From an uncultured Clostridia bacterium (GTDB lineage Bacteria; Bacillota; Clostridia; UBA1381), in contig CAJTPP010000018.1 in the NCBI GenBank assembly GCA_910578235.1, positions 1-40,997 on the forward strand: 40,997 bases of DNA. The letters are read 5' to 3'. Shown here one piece after another: positions 1 to 15,000 of this stretch. The notes under the pieces were generated by a model. The model searched no databases. It saw nothing but the letters and a program-made list of their open reading frames with translations, and was not told where the DNA came from. The translations under genes were made by a program, and so were the position numbers. Every line of letters starts with the position of its first letter. The first letter of the stretch is position 1.

Positions 1-3000
1 ACGGAGAGGGCTATATTCACGGTGTAGGTTATAATGCGAATGGTGAGCTTGGTGCCGGTAATGTTGATACGGATAATAATTTGAAGGATACATCGCTTAT
101 AAAAGATATTGTTCAGATTTCAGGTTCGTCAAACGGTCATTTCAGTGCCGCTGTAAAAGATGACGGAACTGTATGGACATGGGGATATAATGCATATGGT
201 CAGCTTGGTAATGGTACTACTGACAATAAACTTACTCCTATTCAGGTTGGCGGCGGTTCGTCTAATGCTATGAAGCTGCGTTACGGCGCTGTGTTTGAAG
301 CTGATGGTATTACACCGGTACAGGATAAAAATGGTAATGATATTGTTTATAATAAACCAACAGAGCTTTTAACAACTGTATATATAGAAGAAGATCAGAC
401 ATTTAAAATTGAGACTTCTGATATTCAGGTAGAAAAGAGCTTTAGTCTGCTTAAAGCGAATGCGGTTGTTAAGCCTGAGGATTTGAAATTCTATTCGTTT
501 AATGAGAATATTGCGACCGTAGATGAAAATACAGGTCTTGTTACGCCTGCCGGCGGAAAATACGGAATGGCGATTATCATGGTTAAGGATCTCTCATCAG
601 GTTACAGCGCAATTGTGCGCGTAGGAATACGACCGGCAGACGCGGTTGCTATGCCGATGATTGCTGTTGGCGGCAGTCATATGGTAGCAGTAAAAGCAAA
701 CGGAACAGTATGGACTTGGGGTTATAACGGTAACGGCGAGCTTGGTATAGGAAATAATAAAAATTCAATTGTTCCTATGCAGGTATTGACAGGCGAGCAG
801 GGCAGCGACAGCGGTTATCTTGAAAATATTATTCAGGTAGCTGCCGGCTCTAATCACACTGTTGCTCTTGATGCAAACGGAGATATATGGACATGGGGTA
901 ACAATGCTAATTATGAGCTTGGTAGAACAATTACGGATCCTCAGCAGCAAAGAGTTCCCGGTAAGGTACAGGGCATATCGGACGTAGTTTCTATGGTTGC
1001 GGGATATTATCATACTCTTGTTATAAAGAAGGATGGTACTGTATATTCATGGGGACACAACGGTCATGGCTGTCTTGGAAATGGTGATGCGACAAGCACA
1101 GCTATACCGCAGAAAGTTCGCGGCGGTGCAACTGGTAATGCTTATTTAACTGATATTGTACAGGTAACAGCGGGTTATTATCACAGTATGGCACTTAAAG
1201 CCAATGGTTCTGTGTTTGCCTGGGGTGCAGCACAGTATGGACAGCTTGGTAATAATGCATATGGTGGTGACCGATCTTATCCGGCATATTATGTGCCTGT
1301 ACAGGTTGAAGATGGTGAACAGAACAGTGACAGTGGTTATCTTGAAGATGTTGTGCAGATAGACGCAATGGGAGGATATGGTCATTATTATGCATACGCT
1401 GTTCATTATAATCACTATGTAGGAACAAGTTTGGCATTAACAGAAGATAAAACAGTATATGGTTGGGGAAGTTCATATTATGGTGACTTGGCAAGATCAG
1501 ACAGCTGGACGCATCCGACACCGATAAAAATTGATAAAGTAACAAATGCAGGAACAGCCGATGAAACAAGAGAAGAACTGAATAATATAGTGCAGGTAGC
1601 CGGAGGCGGTGGAGGCGCATATGCGAACCGAGGAGGTGTGTTTGGTAGTTATACACATTCACTGTTCCTTGACAACGATGGCAAGATTCACTCTGTTGGT
1701 TATAATAGTAATGGTCAGCTTGGTAATGGTGAAACAGCAGGAGGTGGAATTGATTTACAGGATGTTATTGGACTGGAAAATGTTATTCAGGTAGTTGGTG
1801 GTAAGAACGGTTACACAAGCGCTGCGGTAAGAGATGATGGTACTGTATGGTCATGGGGTTATAATAACTATGGTCAGCTTGGTAATAATTCTACAGTTGA
1901 TCAGCATATTCCGTTGAATGTAGGTTATCCTCCTACAACAAACTTTGATATTGGCGACGCTAAGGTCATGAAGAAAAATGATCTGAGTCCAATACCTGTG
2001 CCTGTACGTGAATACAATTGGACCAATGTTATGCCGAGAAGTATGACGGCAGCTCATGCTATCGCGGAGGATGAAAAGATTGTAATTGACACAACTACTA
2101 TAATTGGTGAACAAATCTTTGGATTTAATCTTATAAGCGATAAGAGTTCGTCTCTTTCGAGGGCTGAGGATATTAAAATTGAATCTTTTGATAAGACATT
2201 GCTTACAATTGAAAACGGCAATGAAATTGTTCCTAACGATAATGGTAAATACGGAACAGGTGTAGTTATCATAAGGGATACGGATCCGACAAGAAACTTC
2301 ATGGGTATAATACGCGTAGAAGTCAGACCTAAGGATTCTGTAGCGACACCTATGGTATCAGCTAATATGTTTGGTACTGTAGCGCTTAAGTCAGACGGAA
2401 CAGTATGGACATGGGGTTATAATGTAAACGGCCAGCTTGGTAATGATGATACGGCTGATTCATATACGCCTGTACAGGTAGTCGGTGGTGAATCAGGCAG
2501 TGCTTATCTTGATAAGGTAGTACAGATATCTGCAGGCGGTTCAAATAATGGCGCGCATCGTCATTTTGTATTGGCGCTTCGTGAGAATGGAACAGTATTT
2601 GCATGGGGTAATAATACCTATGGTCAGCTTGGTAATGGTGTAACAGGTCATCCGACAGACGCATCAGGTAATTACCTGACACCTGTACAGGTAGTCGGCG
2701 GCGAGTCAGGTAATGTTTATCTTGAAGATATAGTACAAATAGCCGCAGGTTCCATGTTTGCAATGGCACTTGACAGAAATGGTAATGTCTATACATGGGG
2801 AAGAAATAATATGAATCAGCTTGGTAATACTGAAACAACTGATTCAAATAAACCGGTACGTCCGGCAGGCGGACATTCGTACACGATGTATCTTGGAGAT
2901 GTTGTACAAATAGCTGCAGGCGGTGACTGGTCGGGCGGTATGTATGACTTTGCTGTGGTTCTTAAAAAGGACGGCAGTGTAATGACATGGGGTAATAATA

Positions 3001-6000
3001 CCTATGGTCAGCTCGGTAATAGTAAAGCCGGAGGTAATGAGTCTATGCCTGTGCGCGTAACAGGTATAACTGACTCAGGTTTGAATGAAATTGTACAGAT
3101 ATCTGCCGGGGGAATTTCCGGTGCTGCTTTGACAACGGGACATAAGGTTTACACATGGGGTTATAATGGTCAGAAACAGCTTGGTTCAGGCTATGATGAC
3201 GGTTACAGAAATGCCCCGGTTGTTGTAAAGACAGACGCGGATAATGAGCTTGAAAATGTAGTTGAGATTGTTTCAGGATCACAGCAGATGGCTGCGCGCA
3301 TTATTGATATGGTAGATGGTGAACCTGTTGTTGCAGACGGAAAGCATATTACTAAGGTATATGCATGGGGCGATAACTCATACCGCCAGATCGGTGTAGA
3401 CAGCACTTCTTCATCATATCCATATGCAACACGCGTACATGACGGACTGACGGAAACTAATTCAGGATATCTTGAGGATACGGTAGGATTGTATGCGGGC
3501 GGCTATCATATGGGCGCAATTCAGTCAGATTATTCTGTATGGGATTGGGGCCGTAATGAGTATGGCCAGCTTGGTGACGGTACAATTGATACAAGAAGTA
3601 CGCCTGTACAGGTTGTATCAGATAAAGGACAGCCACAGCTTACAATTTCTGATGCTGTATTGACACGAGACAGTGTGGATACAGATGTAACTATTTATTA
3701 TGATACATTAAGAATAGTTGACGAAAACAGAACTATCACAACAGTACAGGTAGGAGATACTTTAAGTATTGATCTTAGCAGTATCGGAGGCGTGTCATCC
3801 TTTAACCTGCTGAAGGAATCAGCGTACGCACCTGAGGATTTGAGTTTCCATTCAATGAATACTGATGTTGCGGATGTTGATGGAACAACAGGTGTAGTAA
3901 CAGCATATAAGACAGGTATCACATATATTATAGTACGTGATAAGAAAGGTGCGGAAGGCTTCTTCAAGCTGAATGTTGTACCTAAGGGCGACAGCTATAT
4001 CGCATATCCGGAGGTTCGCGCAGGTACGGCGCATGCTGTAGCTTTGAAAGCGGACGGTACTGTATGGTCATGGGGTTATAATGACTATGGAGAGCTTGGA
4101 ATAGGCACAGTTGGCGGACAGCATGATCAGCCTGCACAAGTACTTAGAAAAGAAAATCAGAGTGATCCTTCTTCAGCAAATATACCTCTTACAAATGTTA
4201 TAAAAATAGCAGTTGGTGGTCATCATAACCTTGCGCTTACAGCAACAGGTCAGGTATACGCATGGGGCTGGGGACATCATGGCGAGCTTGGCGACGGTCT
4301 TACAACTGATCATAACGCGTTGGTTGCAATGCAGGTTGTAGGAACAAGCTACAGCAATACTAATACAGATACAGTACTTGGTGATAATAACGGCAGCGGA
4401 TTTATAGTAGATATAGCCGCTGCGGGATACAGTAACTATACTTCTTATTCAATGGCGCTTGATATAGCGGGCAATGTTTATACATGGGGTAAAAACTTTA
4501 CAGGATCTATTCAACCGCAGAATACAAATGAAAACTATTCACGCGGAGTTCCTGCGAATATATCTGATGCCAATTCTATGCTTAAAGGCACAGTAAAGCT
4601 TGTTGCCGACTCAATCGGACATACCGGAAGAGTTCTGCGCGGAGACGGACAGATCGTAGCGTGGGGACATAACAACAATGGTGAGTTCGGTAATAATACA
4701 AGCGGTATTAGAGTTGGTGTTACAACTCAGGCTAATCTGAACGGTAAAAGAGCGGTTTACGCTAAGGGCGGTCATGCCAGTGTTGCGGCTATAACAACAG
4801 ACGGACTTGTTTTGACATGGGGTTATTCATATTATGGCGCTACTGCGACAGGTAATGGTACTAACCTGCTTGTACCTACTGTTATTGCTGATTACAGCAA
4901 GCATAAATATGAAGAACCGACACTTTCTTCCGCAGGCGAGGTGACATTATTTGCCGAGGAAGGCGAAGATGTTTCGCTTAAAGAAGTATCCGCTGTGCTT
5001 ACAACAAAGGCTACAGCTGAAACTGGTGAAACACCTAAAGCTCTTGGTGTTGAAAGTGATGAGACAATGGGCGGTATTACTGCTGTATATGAAATAGAGT
5101 TGCCGCTTGGATCACTGACAGCGAAACCGGTTGTGTTTGCTAATGATAAAAATGCGTCAATACAGTTCTATAATGTTGACATGTCAGCTCTTGAGGGCGA
5201 TGTCTTTACAGAAGGCGATAACGCAAGCTATGCGGGAGCAAGTTATAATACTTATGATATATCTGCAGATGAAGATGAAAAGATTGAGCAATATGTGAAG
5301 CTGCATGTAACATCAGCTTCGGGCAATACACATGCAGATTATCTGATTAAGCTTATTAACTATCCGTCAGAAACAATAACAGCTTTGCCGGTATGGGTAG
5401 ATATATCATCTATTTCGGGAGTTGTTATGACTGACGGCAGAGTATACACAGCAGGTCAGGCAAACAGACCTGCGCTTGGACGCGGTACAGCTTCACAGGA
5501 TAATCCGATTAATTTTGGTACAGTCGGCAGAGTACATGCGGGTGACTCCGGAGCGGAGGGCACATATATTGAAGATATAATTTATGCTGCCACTTCAAAC
5601 AGTGAAAGAGAAGCTATGTACGCAATCAAGGAAAACGGAAGTATATGGTCATGGGGTGATAATTATTACTTCCAGCTTGGAAACGGTACAAACAGAGATG
5701 AAAATGAGCCTGTAAGAATAGGCGCGTCTTATCTGACAATGAAGAAGTATTTGTATTCATTGAAGGTAGACGGAGGAAGCATCACACTTCCTGCTCCTTC
5801 AGTTGATTCGTTCAATGTGTTTGACACTCAGACGGGTCAAAGTACAAATGCCGAACTGTTGTGGCAGACATATGACGGAAGCAGTGATATTATAACTGTT
5901 AATCCGCAGACAGGCGAAATTACGCCTGTAGGTGTAGGAACAACATATGTCATAGTATCTGTAGCGAATGATCCGCTTACAACAGGTCTTGTAAAAATAG

Positions 6001-9000
6001 AGGTTGGTCCGTCTGATACAGTAGTCGGCGGAGGTGTCGGAAGTAGTGTTGCATATCCTCAGGTTGCGGCAGGCAGTGATTTTACTGTAGCGCTTAAGGC
6101 AGACGGAACAGTCTGGACTTGGGGAAGTGATGCGCACGGTCAGATTGGTAACGGCGGTTATAACGACGGAGCAATAGTATATCCGGAGAAGATTGACAGC
6201 CTGTCCAATATTGTAAAAGTGACAGCTGCAGGTCAGTTTGCCGCAGCTCTCGATAAAGACGGTCATGTATGGACATGGGGAAGAAATGACGCCGGTCAGC
6301 TTGGCAACGACACAACAGATAATTCTTATGAGCCTGTACAGGTGCGTAAGGGTGCACAGAATGCATCAGGCGATTATCTTGAAAATATAGTGGCAATCGC
6401 TGCTGGTGGTTTAAGTGATGATAAGGGCTTTGTCCTTGCTGTAGACAGTAACGGCTCTGTATATGGATTTGGTTCAAATGACAGTAAACAGATTACAACC
6501 GCAAATGTTAATAATTATACAGAACCTGCTCTCACGCCTGTCGCAAATGCTGTAGACGTAAGAGCTGGACGCGGAGCTACAAGCTATATTCTTACATCAA
6601 GCGGATCACTTTACGCTTTGGGTAAGAACAATATGTATGAATACGGAACAGGCTCAACATCAGGTTCTGTTCTAACAATGGTACCGCTTGCAAACCGTGT
6701 AATGGCTATTGGCGCGGGTAATCAGAACGGCATGGCCGTAACATATTCGCTTAACGCGTCAAATACGCCTCAGACAGAGACATATGCTTGGGGTAATAAT
6801 GACAACTTTGCGATTTCTCCGCTTAATTCAGCATATATAAGCAAGCCTACTCTTATGACAGGACGCATGAATACTGCTTTGCTTGGCGGAGGTGACAGTG
6901 TTTATACTGTAGACAAGGACGGAAATGTAAAGATGTCCGGTCTTGGTAATCATGGTCAGCTTGCAAATGGTTCAACATCAAATTCAACATCTAGTGAACC
7001 TTATGCTGACTTTACAAAGTCTGATGATACAACTGCGGACGATGCAATAGGCGCGGCAACATCAATAGGCGGCACACATTCGCTGTATATTGATTCGCAA
7101 GGCCATGTATGGAGTACAGGTAACAATACTTCATCACAGCTTGCGCTGCAGCATGCCGGCGATGAAATCAACAAGGCTCAGATGATTGGCGCTCAGCCTA
7201 CAGTTATAGTGAAGGAAAGAGAAATCCTTGCTAAGAGAGGCGCTACAACAAGTATAGATAATATTCTTGAAGTAGTGGGTGAGTTTAATGTATTCTCATC
7301 TGCTGACGCGGCAGCTGATTACAGTCAGGAATTTGACGTATGGGATACGAGTGTCGCTGATATAGATTCAAACGGAGTAATTACGGGTAACGGCGTAGGT
7401 CAGACATATGCTTCAATTTTGGTTAAAAATGCATTGGGAGCGGAAATAACGACTGTTTATGTGCTTATATCTGTAGTTCCGAATGAAGATGAATATATTA
7501 CATATCCGATGGTTGAATCGGGACAGACGCATACAGTCGCTTTGAAAGCGGACGGTACAGTATGGTCATGGGGTAACAACGCATCTGGCCAGCTTGGTCT
7601 CGGATATACAGGCGGAATGGAGACAGAACCTCAAAAGGTTATGTCTAACATTAAGAAGATTGCCGTAGGCGATAATTTCGTAATGGCGCTTGATTTTGAC
7701 GGAAATGTATGGACATGGGGAATGAATAACTATGGCCAGCTTGGTATCGGAGTGGCTACAAATGTTCAGGTGAATACACCGACAATCGTACAGGCATTTG
7801 TTGATATGAAGCAGACCATTACCGATATATCCGCAGGCGGATATGGAACAGATGAATTTGCTCTTGCACTTTCAAATACAATGGACGTATACGGTTGGGG
7901 TAAAAATTCAAGCAGACAGATTATTAATCAAAATATAAATTATTATACAAAACCGGTTTACACAGGAGTATCAAGAGCGATCTCAATAGCTGCCGGACGT
8001 GACGCTACAAGCTATGTTCTGTCAGAAACAGGCAAAGTATACGCTTGGGGTACTAACCAGTACATGGAACATGGTACAAAAGATCTTGCGTCATCATCAA
8101 TCGTGAAATCACAAGTATCTTTGGATAGTAAGATTGTTGCGATTGCCGCGGGTTATAAGAGCGGTTTTGCAATTACGGATGACAGAAAGACATACGTATG
8201 GGGCAAGGGTGTTGATAACCAGCTTGGTCTTGTCAATTCCGACGGTATGCCTGTAAGAAACGCTGATATCGCGGGAGTAATCCGTGTAAGCGGAGCACAG
8301 TCAACCTTTGCAATCAAGGAAAACACAAAGGAACTGCTTGCTACGGGACGTAACTCATACGGTATGCTCGGAACAGGCTCTTCAAATAATACGGAAAGCA
8401 CATTTGAAACTGTAAAAGCGGATAATGATAACAGCTTTACAAGAGCAATCTGGGCTGACGCAAGTAATTCGGGAAATCATTCGGTTGCTATAAGAAATAA
8501 TGGTGACGTATATGCATGGGGACGCGGAGACCAGGGCCAGCTTGGTAACGGAGCCTTTAATGACAGCGCGTATCCGACAACTGTTGGAACAAAGCATATT
8601 AAGGTAAACGGAATTGATAATAACAGAATACTTACATATGTTGGCGCAAGCAATAAAATTATTTACCCTGAAATTGTTTCAGGCTTCAACGTATTCAAAG
8701 AAAATGTTGCTGGTACCGCTGAAAGTAAGTTCAGATATGTTTCATCAGATGAAAATATAGTAGAAATCCCTGATACTACGGTTCCTACGCTGGTATTCAA
8801 GGGCGTAGGTGAAGCGTCAGTAGTAATTGCTGATGAAAACAGCGATCTGTATCTTCTTATAAAAGTTCAGGTACTTCCGGAAGGATATCAGGATGCAGTA
8901 ACTAATAACACAGCTGTATTCCCGCAAGTTGCGGCCGGTGAGGATTATTCTATAGCTCTGAAAGCGGATGGAACAGTCTGGACATGGGGTTCAAATTCTT

Positions 9001-12000
9001 ACGGACAGCTGGGTATAAATGAAACATCTCAGAATAAACCGTATTCAGGCTCGCCTGTACAGGTAATATTACCGGGCGGCGATGCTCTTGAAGATATTGT
9101 CGATATTGCGACAGGTATGAATACAGCATACGCTTTGACAAAAGACGGCTATGTATATGCGTGGGGACGCAATGTTTACGCGGCTCTTGGTCAGGGTGTA
9201 GGTTCAGATTATGCTCAGATATATCCTGTTAAGGTAAAGAGCACAGATGGAAACGGTTCTCTGGGTGACGGTTTTGAAAGCAAGATTGTTGCTATTGCCG
9301 CAGGTGAGTATAGCGCTATGGCTATTCTCGGAAACGGAACAGCCTATGCATGGGGTTATAACGGCTATGGAAATCTTGGCGTAAATGCAGGCGGTAACGA
9401 GCTTCCGAAGAAGGTAGTCGGTGTTAATAACGCTATTGATGCGGAGATGGGAACATACTCAACCGCAATACTGAATAAGGATACAACTGTATTTACTGTA
9501 GGTTATAACTACTACGGTGAAGGCGGCGTTGGAAACACAGGAAACTATGGTCTTGTAAAGAAGGTGAAGAAATCTGCTGATATTGATACATTAAAGGGTG
9601 TAGTAAGTATCGGACGGGGAGATCACCATGGCGCATATGTAACCTTTGAATTAAAAGAGAATGTAACAGATCAGTATGACGCGTTTGAAAATTATGTGTA
9701 TGCTACAGGCTATAATATGGAAGGTATAACGGCCACAAATACTGCGGATCGTTATAATGTATATCCTGTACGCGCTACGACAGACGGCACAACACCTCTT
9801 ACAGGTATTTCTCAGATAGTAACAGGTTACAGAACCCATACCGCGCTGACAAATTCAGAAAACGCGAATGTATATGCGTGGGGTTATAACAATATCGGTC
9901 AGACAGGCAACGGCTATATTGGCGGAAACATGCTTCTTCCGAAGCTTGTTAAGCAGAATAACAGCGGCACGGATGATCTGTCAAATATAATGCTTATTGG
10001 TGAAGGCTCACACAGCTCGCATATGATTGCCGCATCAAAAACAGGCGGAGTATACGTATGGGGTAACAATAATGCATATCAGATTGGCGATCAGACAAAT
10101 GAAAACAGCGCATATCCTGTTGCTGTAGGTAGCAGCGCGCTGAACATTGATAAGCGCGTAATCAGAATTCAGACTTCGGAAGCGGCTGATGTGACAGCAA
10201 GCACATCCGCAAAGCTATTCTCTTTGTTTGACGGAGCATTTGAGCAGACAAGTGAAATTACGTGGAGAATTCTTGATGAAAATATTGCTCAGTTAGTTAA
10301 TACTACCGGAACTGTAACTTCAGGAGATTTAAAATCCAATGTAGCTACAATTCAGGGACTTAAGAACGGAACAACTGTTATTATAGCGACTGATTCAATA
10401 ACAGGCAAAACAGTTTCAGCTCGTATTACGGTTTGTGAAGGCTTCACAAATCCGAAAATTGCGATAGGAAATGATTTTGTAATCGCGCTTAAGGCAGACG
10501 GTACTATCTGGGGCTGGGGTGCGAATGATTACGGTAAGACAGGTACGGGCACATCTTCATCTGTCATTGTTTCACCTACACTGATTGACAAATATATTAA
10601 TCCGACAAACAATCAGGTATTTGATATAGCATACAGTGATACGGAAGGTATGCTTGATATAGCAGTCGGCGCGGATCATGCTCTCGCAATTGATCAGGAT
10701 GGTCAGCTGTATGCATGGGGACTGAACAATTACGGTCAGCTGGGCGTTAACTACTATTCATATAACAACGCAGATAAGCCTGTTATGATAAAAGATCTTT
10801 CAGACGCGCAGATCGTTGCGGTTGCCGCAGGCGGTGATCACAGTCTTGCTCTGACAGATACCGGCTATGTGTACGCATTTGGTAAAAATACCAGAGGTCA
10901 GCTTGGAAATGGCGGAGCTCACGGAAACCAGAGTCCGACTCCGGCGATAATTAAGGGTGTCGGCGGTAACGGAACGCTGAGCGGTGTTGTTGATATAGCA
11001 GCGGGCGCTGAACATTCAATGGTAATGCTTGGCAACGGTTCTCTGTGGACATTTGGTGATAATACCAATAAACAGCTCGGTGTTGACTCATTGAGTGACG
11101 GAAATAAATACAGCGCAAATATTATGCAGGTAAAACTTCCTGAAGATACGGTTGTTTCTGCAATAAAAGCGGGTGTTTATAACTCAGCGTTTATAACAAA
11201 CAAAGGCGATGCTTATATTTGGGGTAATAATGAATTCCATCAGGTATTGAATAACAGCGTAGGCGATCAGGCTTCGTCTCCGATGAAGCTTATAATCTCG
11301 GGAGAAGACAGCGCGATAACCGATATTCAGTTCGGCGGCGCGCGTTCGGCTGATACTCATATGGTTGTAATGACCGAAGAAGGAAAGATTTACTCTTGGG
11401 GAGCTGACGACCGAGGACAGGTCGGAAATGATGTTAATACAAATGATAAGATTAACACACCTTATAAGGTAAGCATAAATGGCAGTGACAGTAATGTTTG
11501 GGGAATTGGCGCAGGCGGCGCTAATACTTCGGCAATATTGAACGATGGTTATGTATGGACCTGGGGCGCGAGCGATAAGGGACAGATTGGCGACGGTACA
11601 GCCGGACAGTCAACAGGATCTCCGACAAACAGACTTGTTCCGTCAAAGACAGGTGAAGATTATATTACACTTGACGAATATTTTGTAACGCTTCGTCCGG
11701 GTGATACAGCTAATATCAACCCTGTATATAATAAGTTCTTCAATGTTAAGGAGAATATTGATGACAGCGTGGTATTTACCGCTGATTCGCTGAACGCGTC
11801 TGTCGCGTCCGTAAGCGGTATGACAATCAGTCCTGTAGCTACAGGTAAGACAGAGGTTGTTATTACAGGCAACGGCAAGCAGGCAACTGTTAAGGTAATT
11901 GTTCTTGAGGACGGTTATAAAACTCTGCCGCAGGTAGGTTCAGGAGAAGGATTTACAGTAGCGCTTGATAAGGACGGCACAGTCTGGACATGGGGCAGAA

Positions 12001-15000
12001 ATGATTTCGGTCAGCTTGGTGACGGAAGCACAGAAAAACGTATTGTGCCTATGGATATTGCGTTTGACTTTGCCGGATCAGAATATATTACAAGAATTGA
12101 GACAGGTAACTCTCATACTATAGCTCTTGACAGCACAGGCAAGGTATGGGCATGGGGTTACGGTGGTTTAGGCCAGCTTGGAATAGGCACAGCTAATAAT
12201 TCTCAGACACCTGTTAAGATCAGTCTTCCTGATGATGTGGAAGCTGTTGATATAGCTGTGGGAGAAACAACAAGCTATGCTCTTGACAATGTAGGCCGCG
12301 TTTACGCATGGGGCAACATAAAGCCGGGTACAGGTTACGGCCTGAAACCGATTAAGCTTGACTTGTTTGAAAGAATGATTGAAGTTTCAGGCAAGTATGG
12401 ATTGAAGGCGGACGGTACTATCTGGCAGATACCAAATGTAAACGGATCTTCTGTAATTATTAAGAAAGATACAAAGGATGTACGTTTTGTAAGAATAGCT
12501 TCTGATGATCATATCAGCAGCGGCGCGGCTGATGATGCCGATACCACACATACATTGCTGATTTCAAGAGACGGCGAATTGTATGTATTCGGTGATAATA
12601 AACACGGCGAACTTGGTCTTGGTGAAGCGTTTGATACAGTAGGCGATAATAATATACATAAGATTGACAGTCTGAGCGATATTGTAGACATAGCGGCAGG
12701 CTATCATTACAGCGTTGCAGTAACGGGCAGCGGTGAAGTATACGCATGGGGTATCAACACGCCTTACGGACAGTCAGGTCAGGAACGTAACAGAGATTAT
12801 AAGGTTCCGACTCTTGTTAATTATCCAGGTGAGGCTAACAGTATTATTCTTGCGGCAGCCGGAATGGATCATACAGTAACAGTTGACAATGAAGGTTATG
12901 TATGGAGCTTCGGCGGCAATGAATACAGCCAGCTTGGTAATCAGGATAACTCTAATTCTTATACGCCTGTAATAGCGGGCAAGATGCAAATAAGCGTTAA
13001 ACCGCAGATTATCCGCATGAATGTGGGTGACAGTGTTGATGTAACAACAGGACCGCAGGCGCTTGACGTGAGCATAGCGGAATATTTGAATTTGCTTGGT
13101 AATACAGCGTTGGGCGGCAATGACTTTACGGTTGAGCCTCTTGACCTGTCGGCGTCAATTGTAGAAGTAGATGCTGATGGCCGTGTGGTTACAGGTCTTA
13201 ATAAGGGTAAGGCAACGCTGAAGGTTAAGACAACATCTTCAGGCACAGTCGGTTATGTGACAGTCTATGTCGGCCAGAATGCAGGCGAGTATTACCCGAT
13301 GGTAGACGGTGGTGAAAATCACAGCGTTGCGCTTAAGGCTGACGGAACAGTCTGGACATGGGGCGCTAATAACTATGGCCAGCTTAATGGTACAACAGGA
13401 TCAGATACAACAACACCTGAACAGGTAATTCTTGATGAGGATATTGTCAACATAGCTGTAGGATTTAATCATACCCTTGCTGTAGGACTGAGCGGAAAAG
13501 TATATTCATGGGGTAAAAATGATGTAGGTCAGCTTGGTAACAGCAATACTGACAGAACAGTAACTGCTGTTGATACAGTGAAATATATAGACGGAATAAC
13601 AGATGTAACAGATGCGGTTGAAGTATCAACACATGAGGATACTTCATATATCCTGCTTTCAAACGGTAAGGTATACGCATTCGGAAAAGAGTTCAATAAT
13701 CAGAACTATGCGGCTGTTGTTTCGGGAATTTCCGATATTCTTCAGATAAGCGGTAATTACGCATTGAGCGTAAGCGGCGAGGTCTGGAAGATGTCCAACG
13801 GTAATCTGCCTGAAAAGGTAATGGGTTATAAAGACAGCAGCAATAATGAGGTCGCAATCCTTAAGATTGCTCATGGAACAGATCATCTCCTTGCCCTTGA
13901 CGCAAACCATAATGTATGGGCACTGGGCGCAAACGGAAAAGGTCAGCTTGGTCAGAATAATACTGACCCAAGCAATGTTCCTGTAAAAGTTCTTAATGGT
14001 GAGGCCGAAAGTGATGACGGATACTTGTCAAATATAACCGACATATCCGCGGACAAATATGTTTCCGCAGCTGTAGATAATAATGGTAGAGTCTACAGAT
14101 GGGGTTATAACTATTACGGACAGCTTGGTACAGGAGATGCAAACGACAGATATGTTCCGGCCAAGACAGTTGATACGGCTAAGGATATTAAATTTGAGCT
14201 TGTTTCAGGCGGTGTTAATCATCAGATGGCTGTTGACGAGGATGGTAATGTATGGACTGTAGGTGATAACAGTCATGGTCAGCTTGGTGACGGAACAAAG
14301 ATTTCTAAAAATATACCGCTTATGGTCGGCGGCAATGAGGTTGCCATTTATGAAGACGGCACTGCTTTATATGGCACGGTTTACATGAACCTTACCACAA
14401 AGAAATTTAAGCAGTTTGGCGCAGGCTTTAAGGTATTCAATCTGTACCAGAGCGGAATAGTTGAAATGAGTGAGTTTGAGTTTGTTTCAAACAACCTTGA
14501 CGTATTGTCTGTCAATATGACAACAGGCGAGGCTGAAGCTCTGAAAGCAGGCGAAGCTTATATTAAGGCTACAGAGAACAAGTTCAGCCAGAAGAGCGCG
14601 TATATTAAGGTAGTTGTGCTGGGTGATGAAATTGACAGTACAACAGAGTTCCAGCCAAAGGCTGTTACAAAGGGTAATCATTCACTTGCCCTGAGAGCAG
14701 ACGGAACGCTTTGGGCATGGGGTGTAAATACAAATGGTCAGCTTGGCGACGGTACAACCGACGCAAGTGATGAACCTAAGAATGTAACACCTTCGGGAAT
14801 GACATTTAAAGATATAGCGGCAGGCGAAGAGTTTGCCCTTGCAGTGGCTGCAGACGGAAGCGTATGGGCGACAGGAGACAACTCCTTCGGTCAGCTGGGT
14901 GTGGAAACATCCTCAGAAGCTAAGCGCAGTGAATTTGCGAAAATTGACGGTCTGAGCAATATAATCGCCGTATCGGCAGGAAATGCATTCTCTATGGCTC

